64,000 nucleotides of DNA from Stercorarius parasiticus (GCA_013396915.1 VWZL01000919.1:507267-571266); one strand, 5' to 3'; counted from the stretch's first letter, positions 23,525-36,660 are shown. Program-made: numbers and translations. Notes: generated from the letters alone by a model not told the origin.

Positions 23525-26500
23525 CAGGGAACAATGCTGCTGTGTCTTCCTCCTTAGATGTATGCAGTGTAATGGCTTGCTGTAATCTTGAGTAACATAA
23601 TTTTGGCTTGCGAGGGTATGTTAGATAAGACGAGTTCAACAAAAAGTCTGTGCTTATATATTTTATGCCATAAAGTCAATCTACTACCTGATTCCTTGCT
23701 GCTTATGTATGGTATAGGACAGGAGAAGAAAGAGAGTGGGTCTGTGAAGGAGTACCATAAGGCCTTCAGCATCCATATACTCATAACAAGGCTTCCATAC
23801 ATAAAATTACAGTATTTGTTCTGGAGTTACAATGACATGGATGCGAGGGATATGAAATAAAAAGTACATGTTCAGGTAATAGTAAAAATACCTTAAGTTT
23901 ATATATATCTTCATCAACAGCTGTTCACATCTTTTACAAAGGATTCAGCATCATTACTCCATTTACCAGCTGGATAATCTGAGAGACACAGAAGGTCCCT
24001 CATCAGGTCAGATGCAGAGCCAAGAGTAGAATACCTGTCCTGTAGTCTATTTATTAGGTCACATTATATTCACTTACGCTTGTATGAGCTAGGGTCTTTT
24101 TTTGTTAGGCATTTTTCCACTAACACCCCCAAATAAATATAAATCCACTATGAGTTATTGCAGTGGTCTTATTTTGTATCGCCTAGACAGAGCGTGGAAT
24201 CTCTTTTACTGACTAGTAATTAACACCTAAAATATGTTAAAATAATGCAATTATATGTCATTGCCAAATGAAAGGTAAATGTGAAATGGTAGGTTATATG
24301 TTAAACTACAACGCACATACACTATGCCATTGCCTTCTATAGTAAGACAAGAAAAAAATTTAAACTAAAATGTTCTCTGTACTGTGGGGGCTCTGCAGGT
24401 GGTGTTTTTCTTGTATGGAGCATAAAAAAACCCACTTTATCTCAATTCTTAGAGCTCTTTTGTAGTTATCTCAAAGGGAAGTAGAGTTTCTCAGTCTCAT
24501 TGCTGCAACACGGGCTTGTATCACACCTCCATTGAAGATGCATTTGTATATGCATACAAAGAAAATGGTCAACGAAGCTGGGAGGAATATAGTTGTGCTT
24601 ATTTAACTTCTTTAATGGTGCTAAGATTTCAAATCTAACCTGCAGCTAAGAGTGCCTTAATATTAAAACCCTCCATCCCCCCACTACTCTTAAACAGAAT
24701 ACTTACCTCAATTTACCTTAGACTCTGATCTAAGATTAAAACTCAGTAAATGGGATCTTAAGGAATACTGACAGGACAATGGTGTGGAAAAAATGTTAAA
24801 GTAGTAGTTGAGCAAGGATTAAGCCTGAATAGGAATACAGTAATGTTCAGAGGACAGAAGGCCAATACATGCTAAGTATGAAAACTTGGCATCAGTTATA
24901 GAAGGATTTCTGCATTTTGAAACCAACTAGAATATTTAGGAAACTAAAACACATAAAATGTTTTGGAAGCAAAGCCTTGCATTTTTAAGCTTGGATGCCT
25001 AATGTGTCAGTTTTCTGCTCATCTTCTATCAGTTTCTTGCTACTATAAACCTTCCATGCAGATTACCGCAGTACTACCATGATGTTTTCTGACTTGGTAA
25101 CTTCTGAAGGGAAAAATTTTATTTTTCAGCTGATGTGAAGAGCACCAGTTTCCAGGTGCCACATTATGACAGCATTTTGTCCTAGGCAATGCCCCAGGCT
25201 TTCACACTGCTGAATAGTCATTACAATCTAATGACTCCATGTACTCTAATGTTGACATAGACTTCAGTGCCCTTCAGCACCACTGGTCTGAAAGCAATGT
25301 ATTTATTAACTGATCATGACCTTTTTTGAGGCCCATCTCTTCTACCATCTGCTACTTATGTATTTTTTATGAAAAATAACATTATAACATTTAGTGCTGT
25401 GTTCATTTTCCTTTCAACATTTTCATAAGGTACCAAATAAACTACTTTTAATTTTTATCCTGGAATTTCATGGTTTATTTTCCAATCCAAAATATAAAAA
25501 CAAAAAAAAAGAAAAAAAAAAAGACTTATCTCCAGTTAATGTTACCATTCTCTTTTTTTCTATTTTAACAACTTTTGTTCCCTGGCAATATGAGGAAGCA
25601 AACAATGCAAAGCTAGCTATTAGTTACTCTAATCAACAGCCTCAGTTATTCTTCACTGTCTAACTGCTTTCTGTATACCAAAAAATCATACTTACTAACT
25701 TTTACTTATAGACCTTGCTTTTTACAGAAATTAATTTTTTTCTCTAGAGTTTCTGAAACATTATTAGTAAATTTATAGCTGTTAAAATTTTCGATGGGTT
25801 TATGTAGACACTGTGAAGTGAATTTAACACACTTGCCCAAGCAGCTGTCTCCAAATTATCATTAGTCACAGATTTGTAGCCCCTTGTAAAGCCTCCTTCC
25901 TTGCCATCAGAAGCCTCTGAGAATGTATGCAAACCTATAGGAAATGCTAAGGTACCGAGCACATCTCCAAATCCCTTGATATATGAAGCCTCATCATTGG
26001 CTTAATGAGAATAGAAAAACAATTATCAGAAAATGAGTTTGGGTTTTTTTTTCTTCCTAGGGGAAAAAAAACCCAATGAAATGCAAAAATTTAAAGCTGA
26101 AACTTTTTGGACAAACCTAGAAGTGTTTGGCCGTATCTCAAATATTTCAGCAGTGGAACCTCAGTGGGAGCTGTAGTGTAGTTCTTTCATGCTCTTTACC
26201 ATTATGGTCTGAGTAGGCTGGCTGCAGGGGCATGCAGGGACAGCAGTACCTACTGAGAAAGGCATTTCCACTGGACAGCAGACCCTCTGACAAAAAGTGA
26301 CTCTGAGACTGCCCTCCAGGTAGTACAGACCAATTTGGAGACAGTTTTTGGATGAAATATTTTTATTTCAGAAGTTGTTTTTTAATGAAATGAAACATAA
26401 GCTGAATTTCTTGATAGAAAGCACTTTTGTTTCTCTCCCTTTCTCTTTTGCAGGCATGCATTTTCTTTTTTCATTAGAAAACAGATTTTTCATTTAAAAA

Positions 26501-27098
26501 AAAATCAATTAGCGCTATTCAAGAATCCTCCTTTAGCCAATATTTGACTCTAACTGAACATGTCTTTTACATACATAATGCTGAAAACAAAAACCTGGTT
26601 CTTAGTGTCTTTCACTGTGATGTGCACCATGAGTATATGCATACCCGTCCTATGTTAGACATTATTTTCACTGCATCTGTCATGCCTTTCAATTACTATA
26701 AATCTCTGTATCACTGGGAAAGGTGCTTTGCTCTTGAACAAAATCCAGACACAGTTTTCTTTTGCCAGCTATATTGCGTGGAAAGAAAAAATAAATATAT
26801 GATGTACTCAATGCTAATCAAAAGTTCATGTACATTGAGTGAGTATACTGTCAGTCAAAAGATAGATCTATTAGAAGAAAAAGCCTACAAGGGAGTTTCA
26901 ATACATCTGCTTTGTTAACATTAAGTGAGAAATGTGCTACATATTTCACTGTGATTCTGGTTCTCTGCATCTTTCTTTTCTTTCTTAAGCTGAAATTGTC
27001 AGGTTTGGGGAGACTGAGCTTTGCCATTATTGCAAGAGGAGTGCTGTTCGTGTATTTATCTCTCTTGCTGACCTTAAAAGGATCTCAGAGGTACTCTG

Positions 27099-27143
27099 TT
27101 TTTTTCAACCCTGTGGGTTTTCAACCCTTTGGGTTGAAAAAAA
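27099..27143. repeat. Nested inverted repeat
   Basis: Left arm TTTTTTTCAACCC (27099-27111) is the perfect 13-base reverse complement of GGGTTGAAAAAAA (27131-27143). The loop itself contains GGGTT (27115-27119) and AACCC (27123-27127), so alternative hairpins can form. Confidence 0.85.
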
Positions 27144-28742
27144 GGTTTTCGAAAAGTTTTCTCCAGGTTGTACCCAATTAATAAATGCAGCCTGCAATCA
27201 TCTTTTCAGTGTTCAGTTTATTTTCCTGTATTTTATGTAAGGTAGCTAGAACCATTCTGGAAGACATAAAAATAATTAAATTACAAAAGATATCAAGGAT
27301 TTTTTAATTCTTTCTTCTTTGTCCCAGATGTTTTGCTCTCTTGCTTCTTTAGTTACCTATATGTATCTCCTACAGTAAAGTAACACATATTTGAATTTTG
27401 ACTTTTCACTCTACTGTTTCAGAGTCTACTGGTAAAACTTACTTTGTATGCAGTCTTACCTTGTGATTCAATGTCAGTTCATTCTATCTACCAGTTACCA
27501 CCATAAACATAGTCTCTTGATATGTATTACTAATTAGTAGTTTATCACCACTAGAAAAGAAGGAATGAGTTTTTCAGGGAACTAACATAATTTATGTGTC
27601 AGTCAGTGAATTTATTCACTCAGTGCCCTATTCTCTTTTATTATTCAAGATTAAAGAGAAAAGACTAATTCAGTCATATAGAAAGTATTCGCCATTGAAT
27701 CATGAACATATTCCTGATACATAGCCCAAGGGGCAAATTCTTGCTTTTCTGTAGCCTTTATGGGTGATAAAGGCTCATGAGAAACTATAGTAGTTTTCAA
27801 CTGGAAATCTTTGTCCTACTTCATACTTTGCCCTAATCATTCAAGAATCATACTTCTTTTGGATTGCTGCACCCTGATTTTGGAAGTGCTATCCCTGGCT
27901 TGACAGGTAATTACAGAGCTATTATTACTGCTACATATTTTGTAGTAAGATTGCCAGTTCTTGTGGAACTATTTCCCAGTTCTTGCAGATCTCAGTGCAT
28001 TTAGCTGCCTAGTCTGAGAATCGAGGATATGACTTGGCCCATATTTGACTTTTGTTTCTGGGTTATGTTCTCTAGATGATGGTAGGTGACACTTAGCGAG
28101 AGCTTGTTGTTAGATTAATTTGGTGTTGCTTTTCCATCTCATAGAAAGTATTCCACTGTGGGGCGTGTCCTAATAAAAGGTACGGGAAGGTATGGGAAAG
28201 TTTTGTCCAAAACGCTTTTACTTTCTGGCTGAAACCCAAATCTTTTCTGTTTTCAGCTTTTCACTATTTCATTTTTTTTTCTTTTTTTGTTGTTGAATGA
28301 AAGCAGATACTTTTGTAGGAAAATTTAATTTAGCAAAAATCTTTTTAAAAGTAGTTTCAACACATAATTTTCAGCTAGCCCTATATGCAGCACTAAAGCA
28401 AAATAATAAAATCTTAACAACAGATTCCTCTAATGGTACACTTCACAGCTTGCTAAGTGACAGGTGAATATTATGCATCAAACAGCATGTAAGTATTTTC
28501 AGTGAGTTTTGCTTTGCCTAAATAAATCTCCCCCTTACAACTTTTCTACCTAGAGTTAATGTAAGCTTGTCATACATGACAGTTCCTGCTACTCACAGCT
28601 CCTAGAAAAAAACCTGCCCACTATTTACAACACCCTAGCTGGTGTTTAGTTCCTCTGAACAGGTAGAGGTTGAACAGAGATTTGTTTGTTCCAAACAGTT
28701 GACTGCAGTGCTCAGTAACCCATTTGTTTTTCAATTTTGTTG

Positions 28743-28764
28743 GGCTGATGCGATATCATCAGCC
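28743..28764. repeat. Short palindrome
   Basis: GGCTGATG (28743-28750) and CATCAGCC (28757-28764) are perfect 8-base inverted arms around CGATAT. Function unknown; possibly chance or a dimeric factor site. Confidence 0.7.
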
Positions 28765-31700
28765 AAGTCACGTAATAGTATCAGACAGAAGTAACTAGGC
28801 ATGACGTCTTGCAGTGATGACCCATCAGCCTGGGAAATTCTAAACGACATGCATTGCTGAAAACAGCCCTCACAATTAATGTGTTTTTCAAACAAACTGC
28901 AGGCAAACTCTTCAAGTGATTGGGGAAAAACAGGGACAAATTAGAAATCAACTTCTAACTGTAAAAAGAATAAGCTATGGGGGCCAGAGTCTGCACACAG
29001 TGTTTGGACCCACACTTCTGCACATGTACCAAATCATACCTTCTGTTTAAATAGCTGTATTAACAGCTTGAAAAGGGCTCCGAGGAGGCAAAAAGAAAGG
29101 AATTTCAATTTCTGTTTGGTTACTGGAAGAGAGGTGGAAGCTTAGTAGCTCTTTGAATGGTGTAGAAACTGCCACGACTTTCTGGGACCTCGGAAGAAAT
29201 ACAGCTTGTGCCTCCCACAGTTCCTCCCAGGCTCTTCCAGCTCACCAGAGAAACCTAGCTAAATCCTGAGCTGTTGTTTACTTAGTGAATTAACTCTTTG
29301 CTTAAAAATCATGTAAATGATGTAGCTTAAAAATGGCGTGAAGGCAAGGGAGGTAAAGTAGGGGCTGCCTGCTGCTACCACAGGTCACGGGTGTACTGGT
29401 ATTTCCCATACATGTTTGAACATATGTAAGGTTCATATTGTAGAGGTAAAGGGAGCTTCTGCTGACAGTGAAGCTGAAGAAATGGAAGGCCTGACAGTGT
29501 GATACTAGCTGATGCTCTACTGGTTATTACAGTAAAGCTGAACGGGGCTGAATTTTTCAAAATGGTAACACTGGAGTGATTTTTACCTTGTGAAAGTTGC
29601 ATCACAGTGTGGATGACTCACCCCTTTTGGTGTTTTAGTATTAGCATTGTCAAATTTCCATGTTTCAGTATTTATGTATTTTCTTTTTTTTTCTTTTTTT
29701 TTTTTTTCCCTGTTTATACTAGCCCCTGGTCACCCTCAGAATTAGAATGAACAGTATAGGCAAGGTCTTCATTACACAGCAGTAGCAGTGTTAGCCTGCT
29801 ACTCTTAGTTACATGAACAGAATGTAAAAAACTCATTTGGGTGGAAGTCCTACAGAACTGTGCAACATACCAAGTTTTCAGCGCCTATGTATAGGTCTGT
29901 GATAAGAAGGTGACAGGGGTTTTTTGGGGTGTTTTTTTTTTTTGGTGCATGCCCAGACTATTCTTCTTCTTTGTTTAACAAGTTCTGGTCTCCCTCCCAG
30001 AACAATCAAACCGTTACTAGAATGATTATTAAGAGAAATATATTGCTATTTTCTTCTGGTAAAATATGAGGTATATTCTTCACAAAATTATGAAACTGAG
30101 TTACTCTAAATATAGTCTAGAATTGTTTTGAAATGTTGTTGGGTTTTTTTAACCATTTTTTTACTGCCTAGTATTTTCTCTGATGTTTATAAGAAAGTAT
30201 TTGTTTGAACCCACAAGCGTTGAATATAGGCAATTCCCAGAGATTTATGAATTTATCATTCCATCAGCCCTTTCAGACAAGGTAGTATGTCATCCTGCTC
30301 ATAAGAGAAATGAACGGAGGTTAAAGACCTAATCCAGGGCACCGATTATGCTGTATTCATCTTTCTTTCACATTAATGTGGCCTTCTGGGAAACTATGTG
30401 TTGAGGACAGAATAATGACAGCTTTCATGGGCACTAGTATGTTTCTCAAATAATATGTATGTTTAAGATTGTTTCCCCCTCCTTCTCGCTATGCTTTAGG
30501 AAAAAATGACACTGGAGTTCGCATTGGTATTATGGAAACTTTCAGCTCTTCTGGTGTGTTTTCAACTCTGTGTAGTTTATTTTCCATCTCAGACATTCAT
30601 ATTACCCCCATTAACATCAAGATCACTGATGATTCTTTTTTCTTTCAAATCATACCCTTGAAGCGTACTTTGTGAAGGCATTTCCATTTACTACTTTGTG
30701 TATCATAGTGATCAAGGGGGTGCTATTTCTTTATAAACAGATATGAGAAAGAAGGGCATCATTCAGTGCTGTGATTTCTATCATTTAGAGTAAGGGCAAA
30801 AGAAAAGAAGGAAACACTGGCAAATCAGATTTCTATTGGAATGTTCAATATGACAGCTTCCTAACTACAAAGACCCCCAGTACTTATTAGAACATTAATC
30901 TACCGTGAGAGTCACTGAAAATGCAAAATGGGGCCATCAAAACATACTGGGAATGGCAAAATCTGGACATTTTAAATTCAGCAATACTTAAATATATTGT
31001 GCAGGAAAGTGAGGAGCAAGTTACTGGAAAAAATAAAGAACATTCACACTCCACAATTTTCTGTAAATTGAGGTCATACTGTTTTTGCTAGTTCTTAAGT
31101 TGAAGTCTGACACCTTGCAGGGGGATAATAAATATAATGGACATATCCTGTTAATTGGTACACCAGTAGGAGGCTGACCTAGATTGCTTCTTTTTGGAAT
31201 AAAATTTCCAGGTGGAGAGAAAGAGCCTATATTAAACCAAGCCTTTTCCAATTTGCGTCAGTGAAAGAGAGAAGGGTACACTTCATTACCCGTGTTATAT
31301 GAGTCCACTTTTGACTTGCACTGTCTGAATAGTCTTTCTTAAAAGGCAATTTGGGGGATATAAACATATACATTTTCAAACTCAGTGAACTTTAGTGCTC
31401 ACAGAAGCTTTTCCACACAAGTTTGCCAAGGCAACACCAGCTGTTATTAAGGCCTCCCATGTGTGCACAGAGACAATTGTGCCAATTTATATGTTACGTG
31501 GTGCTTTTCAGATACGGATAAATGACCAGTAAAGATAAAGCAAGTCTAAACAACATGCAACTTTACTACATATAGTGATATCATCCAGTTCTCAGTAAAA
31601 GTCTCCAGAGGTGAAAGGTAATTTTATGGATCCTATACACATGCCTTAAAACATTTTTGCATAATTTACACAGAGTATGAGTCCAATCATATAAGCCTTA

Positions 31701-32308
31701 TTTATATAAAGAACTCATGCTCATGTAAATAATCCTGTTGTAATTGGCCAAGGAAAGCCTACCCGCACAAGTAAATGCTGTTATAAATTACACATACAGC
31801 TAGACTATGTTAAAAATCCTATTGTTGCCTGGATCTCCCATGCTAGTCTGTTACTTCATTTACCTTAACCATCTTACCTTTCATACTGTGAAGTCTACTG
31901 GTCAGAGGTTTAGAATTTTATTCTATTTTTACAGAACCCAGCTTGATGAAGCCACCACATATAACAAGAATACGTAATGTATAGCACAAGAGAATGTTGT
32001 TAAATAGCTGAAAAGACAAACCATACTTTTGATATGAAGCTTTCTAGAAGAAAGAAATTGCATCACAAACATATAAAAAGACCAAAATTCTGTATTGTAA
32101 ATTGCATATTAAAATATACTGAGTACAGCAATAACCATGTATATGAAAAGCATAATGAGACAAAAAAAAATTCTCCCTCTATCTCTTATACTCCCTGCTC
32201 ATTCCCACATGTCCACATGATGAAATAAAACTCTTGAGCTCAGATGTTGATGCTTTACATCCAGTCATCTGCATGAGAAGCTTAGTTAATGTCCCAGAGC
32301 TCTATCTT

Positions 32309-32326
32309 AAAAAAAAAAAAAAAAAA
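32309..32326 (+). repeat. Poly(A) run
   Basis: Eighteen consecutive A followed by a GA-rich tail. I see no SINE or processed pseudogene immediately upstream that it would terminate. Confidence 0.85.
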
Positions 32327-33227
32327 GAGAGAAAAAGTATAGTCTGATGAATTGTAATAATAAGGCTAGAAGCTGCCAATAGTCATTAACATAGAACACA
32401 GAGGAATCCTGATTATCCATGTAAGGCTTTTTATTTTGCACTTCAAATACAGTGAAATCATAATCTTCATCATTCTCTCATAAAACTGAATGCATTTCAC
32501 TCGTAAGTGCATCCTCCTTAACATAATCTGAAACATCTCAGATTTTATTCACAGCTCATTGAGAACCAAAAAGGCCAATTATAAGCAAGAATCAAGCTAA
32601 GTAATAAAATCCCAACCTATACTGAGAGAACTCGGCTGTACACTCTCTCTTTATTACAAAGATATAAAAACAATTTAATTTAATCACTTTGAATTACTAA
32701 GTGCTGCCAGAGAAATAGTCAGAAGAGTATACATTAACTAAGGCAATGCATATATTGTAGTTTATTCCCTGAACTGCACCACTGCTGCATAGTCATTATA
32801 TTTTTATGCACTACTTTAGTTACTGTTATGGAAAAAGCACTTAAAATAAGGTTTTACAAGAAGATCTCCATTGCAGTTAGAGTGATACAGCATTAATAAA
32901 TTCTGCCTGCGTTTCTTCAGTTTGTCTCAGTTGTAACCCAAATTAAAAAAACAAATACCACTTCATTCTCCATGACTTTTTAACTTGTAGGAGATACAAA
33001 GATACTGAAACCAACAATGTGTCGTTTCACCCTGATTAAACATGTCAAGGACATATAAGCAACAGACTTCCAGATTCTCTGTCAGAAGGTGGTCACGTGG
33101 CTGTGAAAATAGATACCAGCACCTCCACAACTGGAAAATGTCTCTAGCAGCTACTACCCATATGGTTTCCACTCTGGCCACTGGTAATGGGCAGTGCCTT
33201 CACGTGCACTAGGCTTATACATTATTT

Positions 33228-33428
33228 CACAGAATCACAGAGTGGTAGGGGTTGGAAGGGACCTTCAGAGGTCATCTAGTCCAGCCCCTCTGCCAAAGCA
33301 GGTTCACCTAAAGCAGGTTGTATAGGAACGCTTCCAAGCGGGTTTTGAATATCTCCACAGAAGGAGACTCCACAACATCTCTGGCAGCCTGTTCCAGTGC
33401 TGTCACCGTCAAAGTAAAGAAGTTTTTC
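33228..33428 (-). mobile_element. CR1 3' end, minus strand, 5'-truncated
   Basis: The plus strand starts CACAGAATCACAGAGTGGTAG, then GGTTGGAAGGGACCTTCAGAGGTCATCTAGTCC. This is the reverse complement of a typical CR1 3' untranslated end and tail. It continues into the end of ORF2 (CAGGTTC..., GAGACTCCACAACATCTCTGGCAGCCTGTTCC, AAAGAAGTTTTTCCTTATG). This is the common short, 5'-truncated form of CR1. It gives way to a local repeat expansion at about 33428. Confidence 0.9.
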
Positions 33429-33530
33429 CTTATGTTCTTATGTTATTTCTTATTTTTTTTCCTTACATTCTTTATATGTTCTTATGTTACTTGTGTTCTT
33501 ATGTTTCCTTATGTTCTTATGTTATTTCTT
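33427..33530 (+). repeat. TTATGTTC-type repeat expansion grown from CR1 sequence
   Basis: About six CTTATGTT units, interspersed with T-rich spacers, fill this stretch. The first unit is the ordinary CR1 sequence TTTTTCCTTATGTTC, so the array seems to have grown from within the element. The CR1 sequence that should follow is not seen. Confidence 0.75.
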
Positions 33531-34635
33531 CCACCTGAGTGTTAGAGGGTGGCAGGAATTCATACTGAGTATCTGCCCATTCTTCTGCTGTGAACCTAGA
33601 ATGAGACATGTACTGGCATGCTGCGTACAAATTTATATGTGGCTTCATGGTATTTGTGTAGCAGCTTTGCCCCCAAGTTGTTGGTGTTTGCCCTTCATAC
33701 TGTAAGAGTTCATAGTCACACTTAAAGACATGTCTTCTAGAGATTTAAGATTTGGGTTTAAAGTAATGACTGTACTGGAATTGCTTCCTGTTTGAACGTG
33801 GAGGAAGTTGCAGTGGTCGCTACCACCAGTGAGGGACTTCTCATTAAATCGTCCACCACAGGGTAGCAGCAGCAGAGCAGAGAGCCACACACACTGACTT
33901 ATACCAGTGTATTTTTAAGAATGGATGTTTTGGTCCTCAGAAGGAAAACATTCCAGGCTAGAACTGTATTCAATAAATTAAGTATGTTCTACTATGGACT
34001 AGTCCTGTCATTAATCACTATAACAAGCCACATGCCTTTTGGTGGTGGGTCTCTGACAGCAGTCACTCCAGAAGGAAAATATGTCTCTTGAGAAATCAGA
34101 GGCCTCTTTAGGAAGAAAGGGCACCAATTTGGAGGAAAATATTTTTCCTTCCATTAATAATAAGCAATAAGCTTTTTAATAATAGCAATAGGCTAAAAAA
34201 TATTGTTACTTTAGTTCAGGTTTCCCCAAAGTTATTTATTTCCTTTGTAGGAAAACCCCTTACCTATGAAGTATTTTAATAGCTGAAGTTGTCCAGTAAG
34301 ATACCTTATCCTGAATGGAAAGTACTGAACTCGGATGGTATGTAATAACAGCGTGTTCACACACAGTGGAACTTTGTCCGGTCAAGTAAGTGTACCAGAA
34401 GAGAAAAGCCCCCTTGGGGTTCAATATGTAGAATAATGGTAAATTAAGTAATGAGGAAAAGATGTAATAAAAACCGCATTTCTCTCTGCCTCTTAAGCTG
34501 ACATTTCTGTTCTGCCATGCCTTGCGAACTGCCACATACACCTATCTAGTAATGAGAAACTCTTCATATGTTTGATTATTCTTGGCATATCCTTGTTCTT
34601 ACTCTATTACATATTACTAGACCAACCACCTCTAG
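33531..34635. other. Non-coding stretch between two CR1 copies
   Basis: I recognise no gene or repeat. Minus-strand open frames of about 80-90 codons are present but have no domain or splice support. Confidence 0.55.
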
Positions 34636-36470
34636 TGTATCTATACTAATGCACACAGCCTGGGGAACAAACAGGAAGAACCGGAGCTCTGTGCCCAGTC
34701 AGAAAGTTCTGATACCATAGGAATAACTGAAACTTGGTGGAATAACTCACATGACTGGAGGATCATGATGGAAGGCTATAGACTGTTTCGTGCAGGCAGG
34801 CAGGGAAGAAGAGGAGTCGTCGTCACACCCTTACGTTAAGGAGAACACTGAATGCATAGAAGTTAACTATGGTGATTGTGGAAGTCCTATTGAATACCTC
34901 TGGGTCAAGATCAGAGGGGTTGTCTCCGAGGGGGATCTTAACAGTATGCCTCTGCTTCCGACCTCTAAACCAAGATGGTAAGGCCAACAAAGCAATATTT
35001 GAGTCACTTAAGCAAGTTTCGGATCAACAGAACCTGGTTCTGATGGGTGACTTCAACTACTCAGACATTTGGTGGAAGAATAATAGAGCAGCTTACATGT
35101 CGTCCATCAAGTTCCTGGAATGTGTAGAGCACTGCTTCCTCATAGGATGTTAAGCGAGCTGGCTGATGTCATTGAGAATCTACTCTTCATAATCTTTGAG
35201 AAGTAGTGGAGATCAGGGGACGTCCAGAGGACTGGAAGAAGGCTAATGTCACTTCCATCTACAGGAAGGGCTTAAAGGAGGATCCAGAAAATTATAGGTC
35301 CTTATTATAGTCTTACTTCAGTCCCTGGGCATGTTACGGAACAAATCCTCCTGAGGGTTATCACAAGTCAAAGGAAGCATGGGAATGGGAAAAGCCAGCA
35401 CTGACTCACCAAGAGCGAATCATGCTTGACAAACCTGATGGCCTTCTACAACCTCCCTTGTTGATGTGGAGCGAGCAGTGGACGTTGTTTACCTGAATTT
35501 TTCTAAGGCTTTCGTGATGGTTTCCCACAGCCTTCTGCTAGAGAAGCTGATGTGTTATGGTCTAGAGAAGTGGTCTGTGCAGTGGGTGGGGAACTGGCTG
35601 ACTGGCTGCACCTAGAGGGTGGTGGTAAAGAGCTCTTTTTCAAACTGGCAACCTGTCACGAGTAGGGTTTCCCATGGGAGCCCCACGATATGCGGCCAAA
35701 CACTGTTTAATATCTTCATAAGAGATCTGGATAATGGGACCAAGTGTACCCTGATGAAGTTTGCTGATGATACCAAACTGAATGGGGAAGTGGACACTTT
35801 GGAAGGGAGAGACACGCTGCAGGAAAACCNNNNNNNNNNNNNNNNNNNNNNNNNNNNNNNNNNNNNGGGCTGACAAGAACCTTATGAATTTCAACAAGGA
35901 CAAGTGTAAGGTCTTGCACCAAGGAAAACGTAATCCAGGAGTGCAGCACAGACTGGGATCTACCCATCTGGGAAACAGCTCTGTGGAAAGGGACCTGTGG
36001 GTCCTGGTGGACAACAAGCTCAATATGAGTGAACTGTGTGCTGCCGTGGCAAAGAAAGCCAACAGGATGCTGGGTTGCATCAACAAGGGCATCACCAGCA
36101 GAGGTAAAGAGCTCGTTATCTCACTCTACTCATTGCTTGTTAGGCCACACCTGGAATACTGTGTTCAGTTTTGGTCCCTGCTATAGAAAGAGATGTGGAG
36201 AGGCTGGAAAGGATCCAAAGAAGGGCCACAAAGAGGATCAAAGGACTCGGGAGTCTGCCATGTGAGGAAAGTCTGAGAGAACTGGGTTTGTTCAGACTTG
36301 AAAAAAGAAGGCTTAAAGGAGACCTTATCACCATGTTCCAGGATATAAAGGGTGGCTACAAAGAAGATGGAGACTCCTTTTTTTCAAGGAGTCACATGGA
36401 AAAGACAAGTGGTAGCGGGTACATGTTACTGCAGGGGAGATTCCAATTCGATGCAAGGGGGAAATTTTCA
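34636..36470 (+). pseudogene. CR1 ORF2 (endonuclease plus RT), decayed
   Basis: The frame starts with endonuclease text including IGITETWWNNSHDW, then hits a stop at about 34839. The frame changes and continues with LVLMGDFNYSDIWW, where the GDFN motif is kept, to a stop at 35151. The RT part retains the catalytic FADD (35760-35771) in KFADDTKLNG, then NFNKDKCKVLHQGKRNPG, RPHLEYCVQFW and a stop at about 36184. A further frame then encodes RIQRRATKRIKG and LRELGLFRLEKRRLKGDL, the C-terminal end of CR1 ORF2. Multiple stops, frame changes and the internal deletion make it non-functional even though the polymerase box survives. Confidence 0.87.
35830..35866. other. Assembly gap (37 N) inside CR1
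   Basis: A run of 37 N interrupts the CR1 RT region just after the FADD box. By comparison with the other CR1 in this window, about 20 bases would be expected at this point. The gap size is therefore either nominal or hides a small difference. Confidence 0.95.
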
Positions 36471-36660
36471 TAATGAGTACAAGCAGTCATTGGAACCATC
36501 TGCCCAGGGAAGTGGTGGATTCCCCAACCGTGGACACTTTTAAGAATCGTCTGAATAGGGTGCTGGGCCATCTTGTCTAGATTGTGCTTTTGCCAAGAAA
36601 GTTTGGACCAGATGATCCTTGAGGTCCCTTCCAAACTAATATTCTGGTTCTATGATTCTA

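Larger units (their letters stand above)
19201..33227. other. Long non-coding stretch between LINE remnants
   Basis: Apart from the two candidate exons described separately, I recognise no gene here. Simple repeats include a run of 17 T at 23508-23524, an A-rich tract at about 25496-25522, T-rich tracts at 29679-29707, and a run of 18 A at 32309-32326. A small inverted repeat lies at 27099-27143 and a short palindrome at 28743-28764. A segment at 30500-30673 follows a very good acceptor (CCTTCTCGCTATGCTTTAG) and stays open to a TGA but has no donor. The longest open frame (26544-26918, 124 codons) has no domain, start context or splice support and looks like chance. Confidence 0.5.
34636..36660 (+). 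mobile_element. CR1 LINE, plus strand, internally deleted, 3'-complete
   Basis: It begins inside the endonuclease coding region (CIYTNAHSLGNKQEE at 34636) and runs to a proper CR1 3' tail ending ATTCTGGTTCTATGATTCTA at 36660. The middle is shortened: endonuclease sequence ends near 35152 and, after a short bridge, RT sequence resumes near 35200. The segment between (endonuclease C-terminus and RT N-terminus) is missing. A 37-base run of N lies at 35830-35866. Sequence identity to the minus-strand CR1 at 13.9-16.5 kb is low, so it belongs to another, older-looking CR1 subfamily. Confidence 0.9.

Noticed and set aside
26544..26918. 124-codon plus-strand open frame
   Set aside because: No recognisable domain, no clear splice or promoter signals, composition like the surrounding DNA.
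32309..32326. Poly(A) as the tail of a SINE or processed pseudogene
   Set aside because: No SINE body, coding remnant or target-site duplication is visible upstream.
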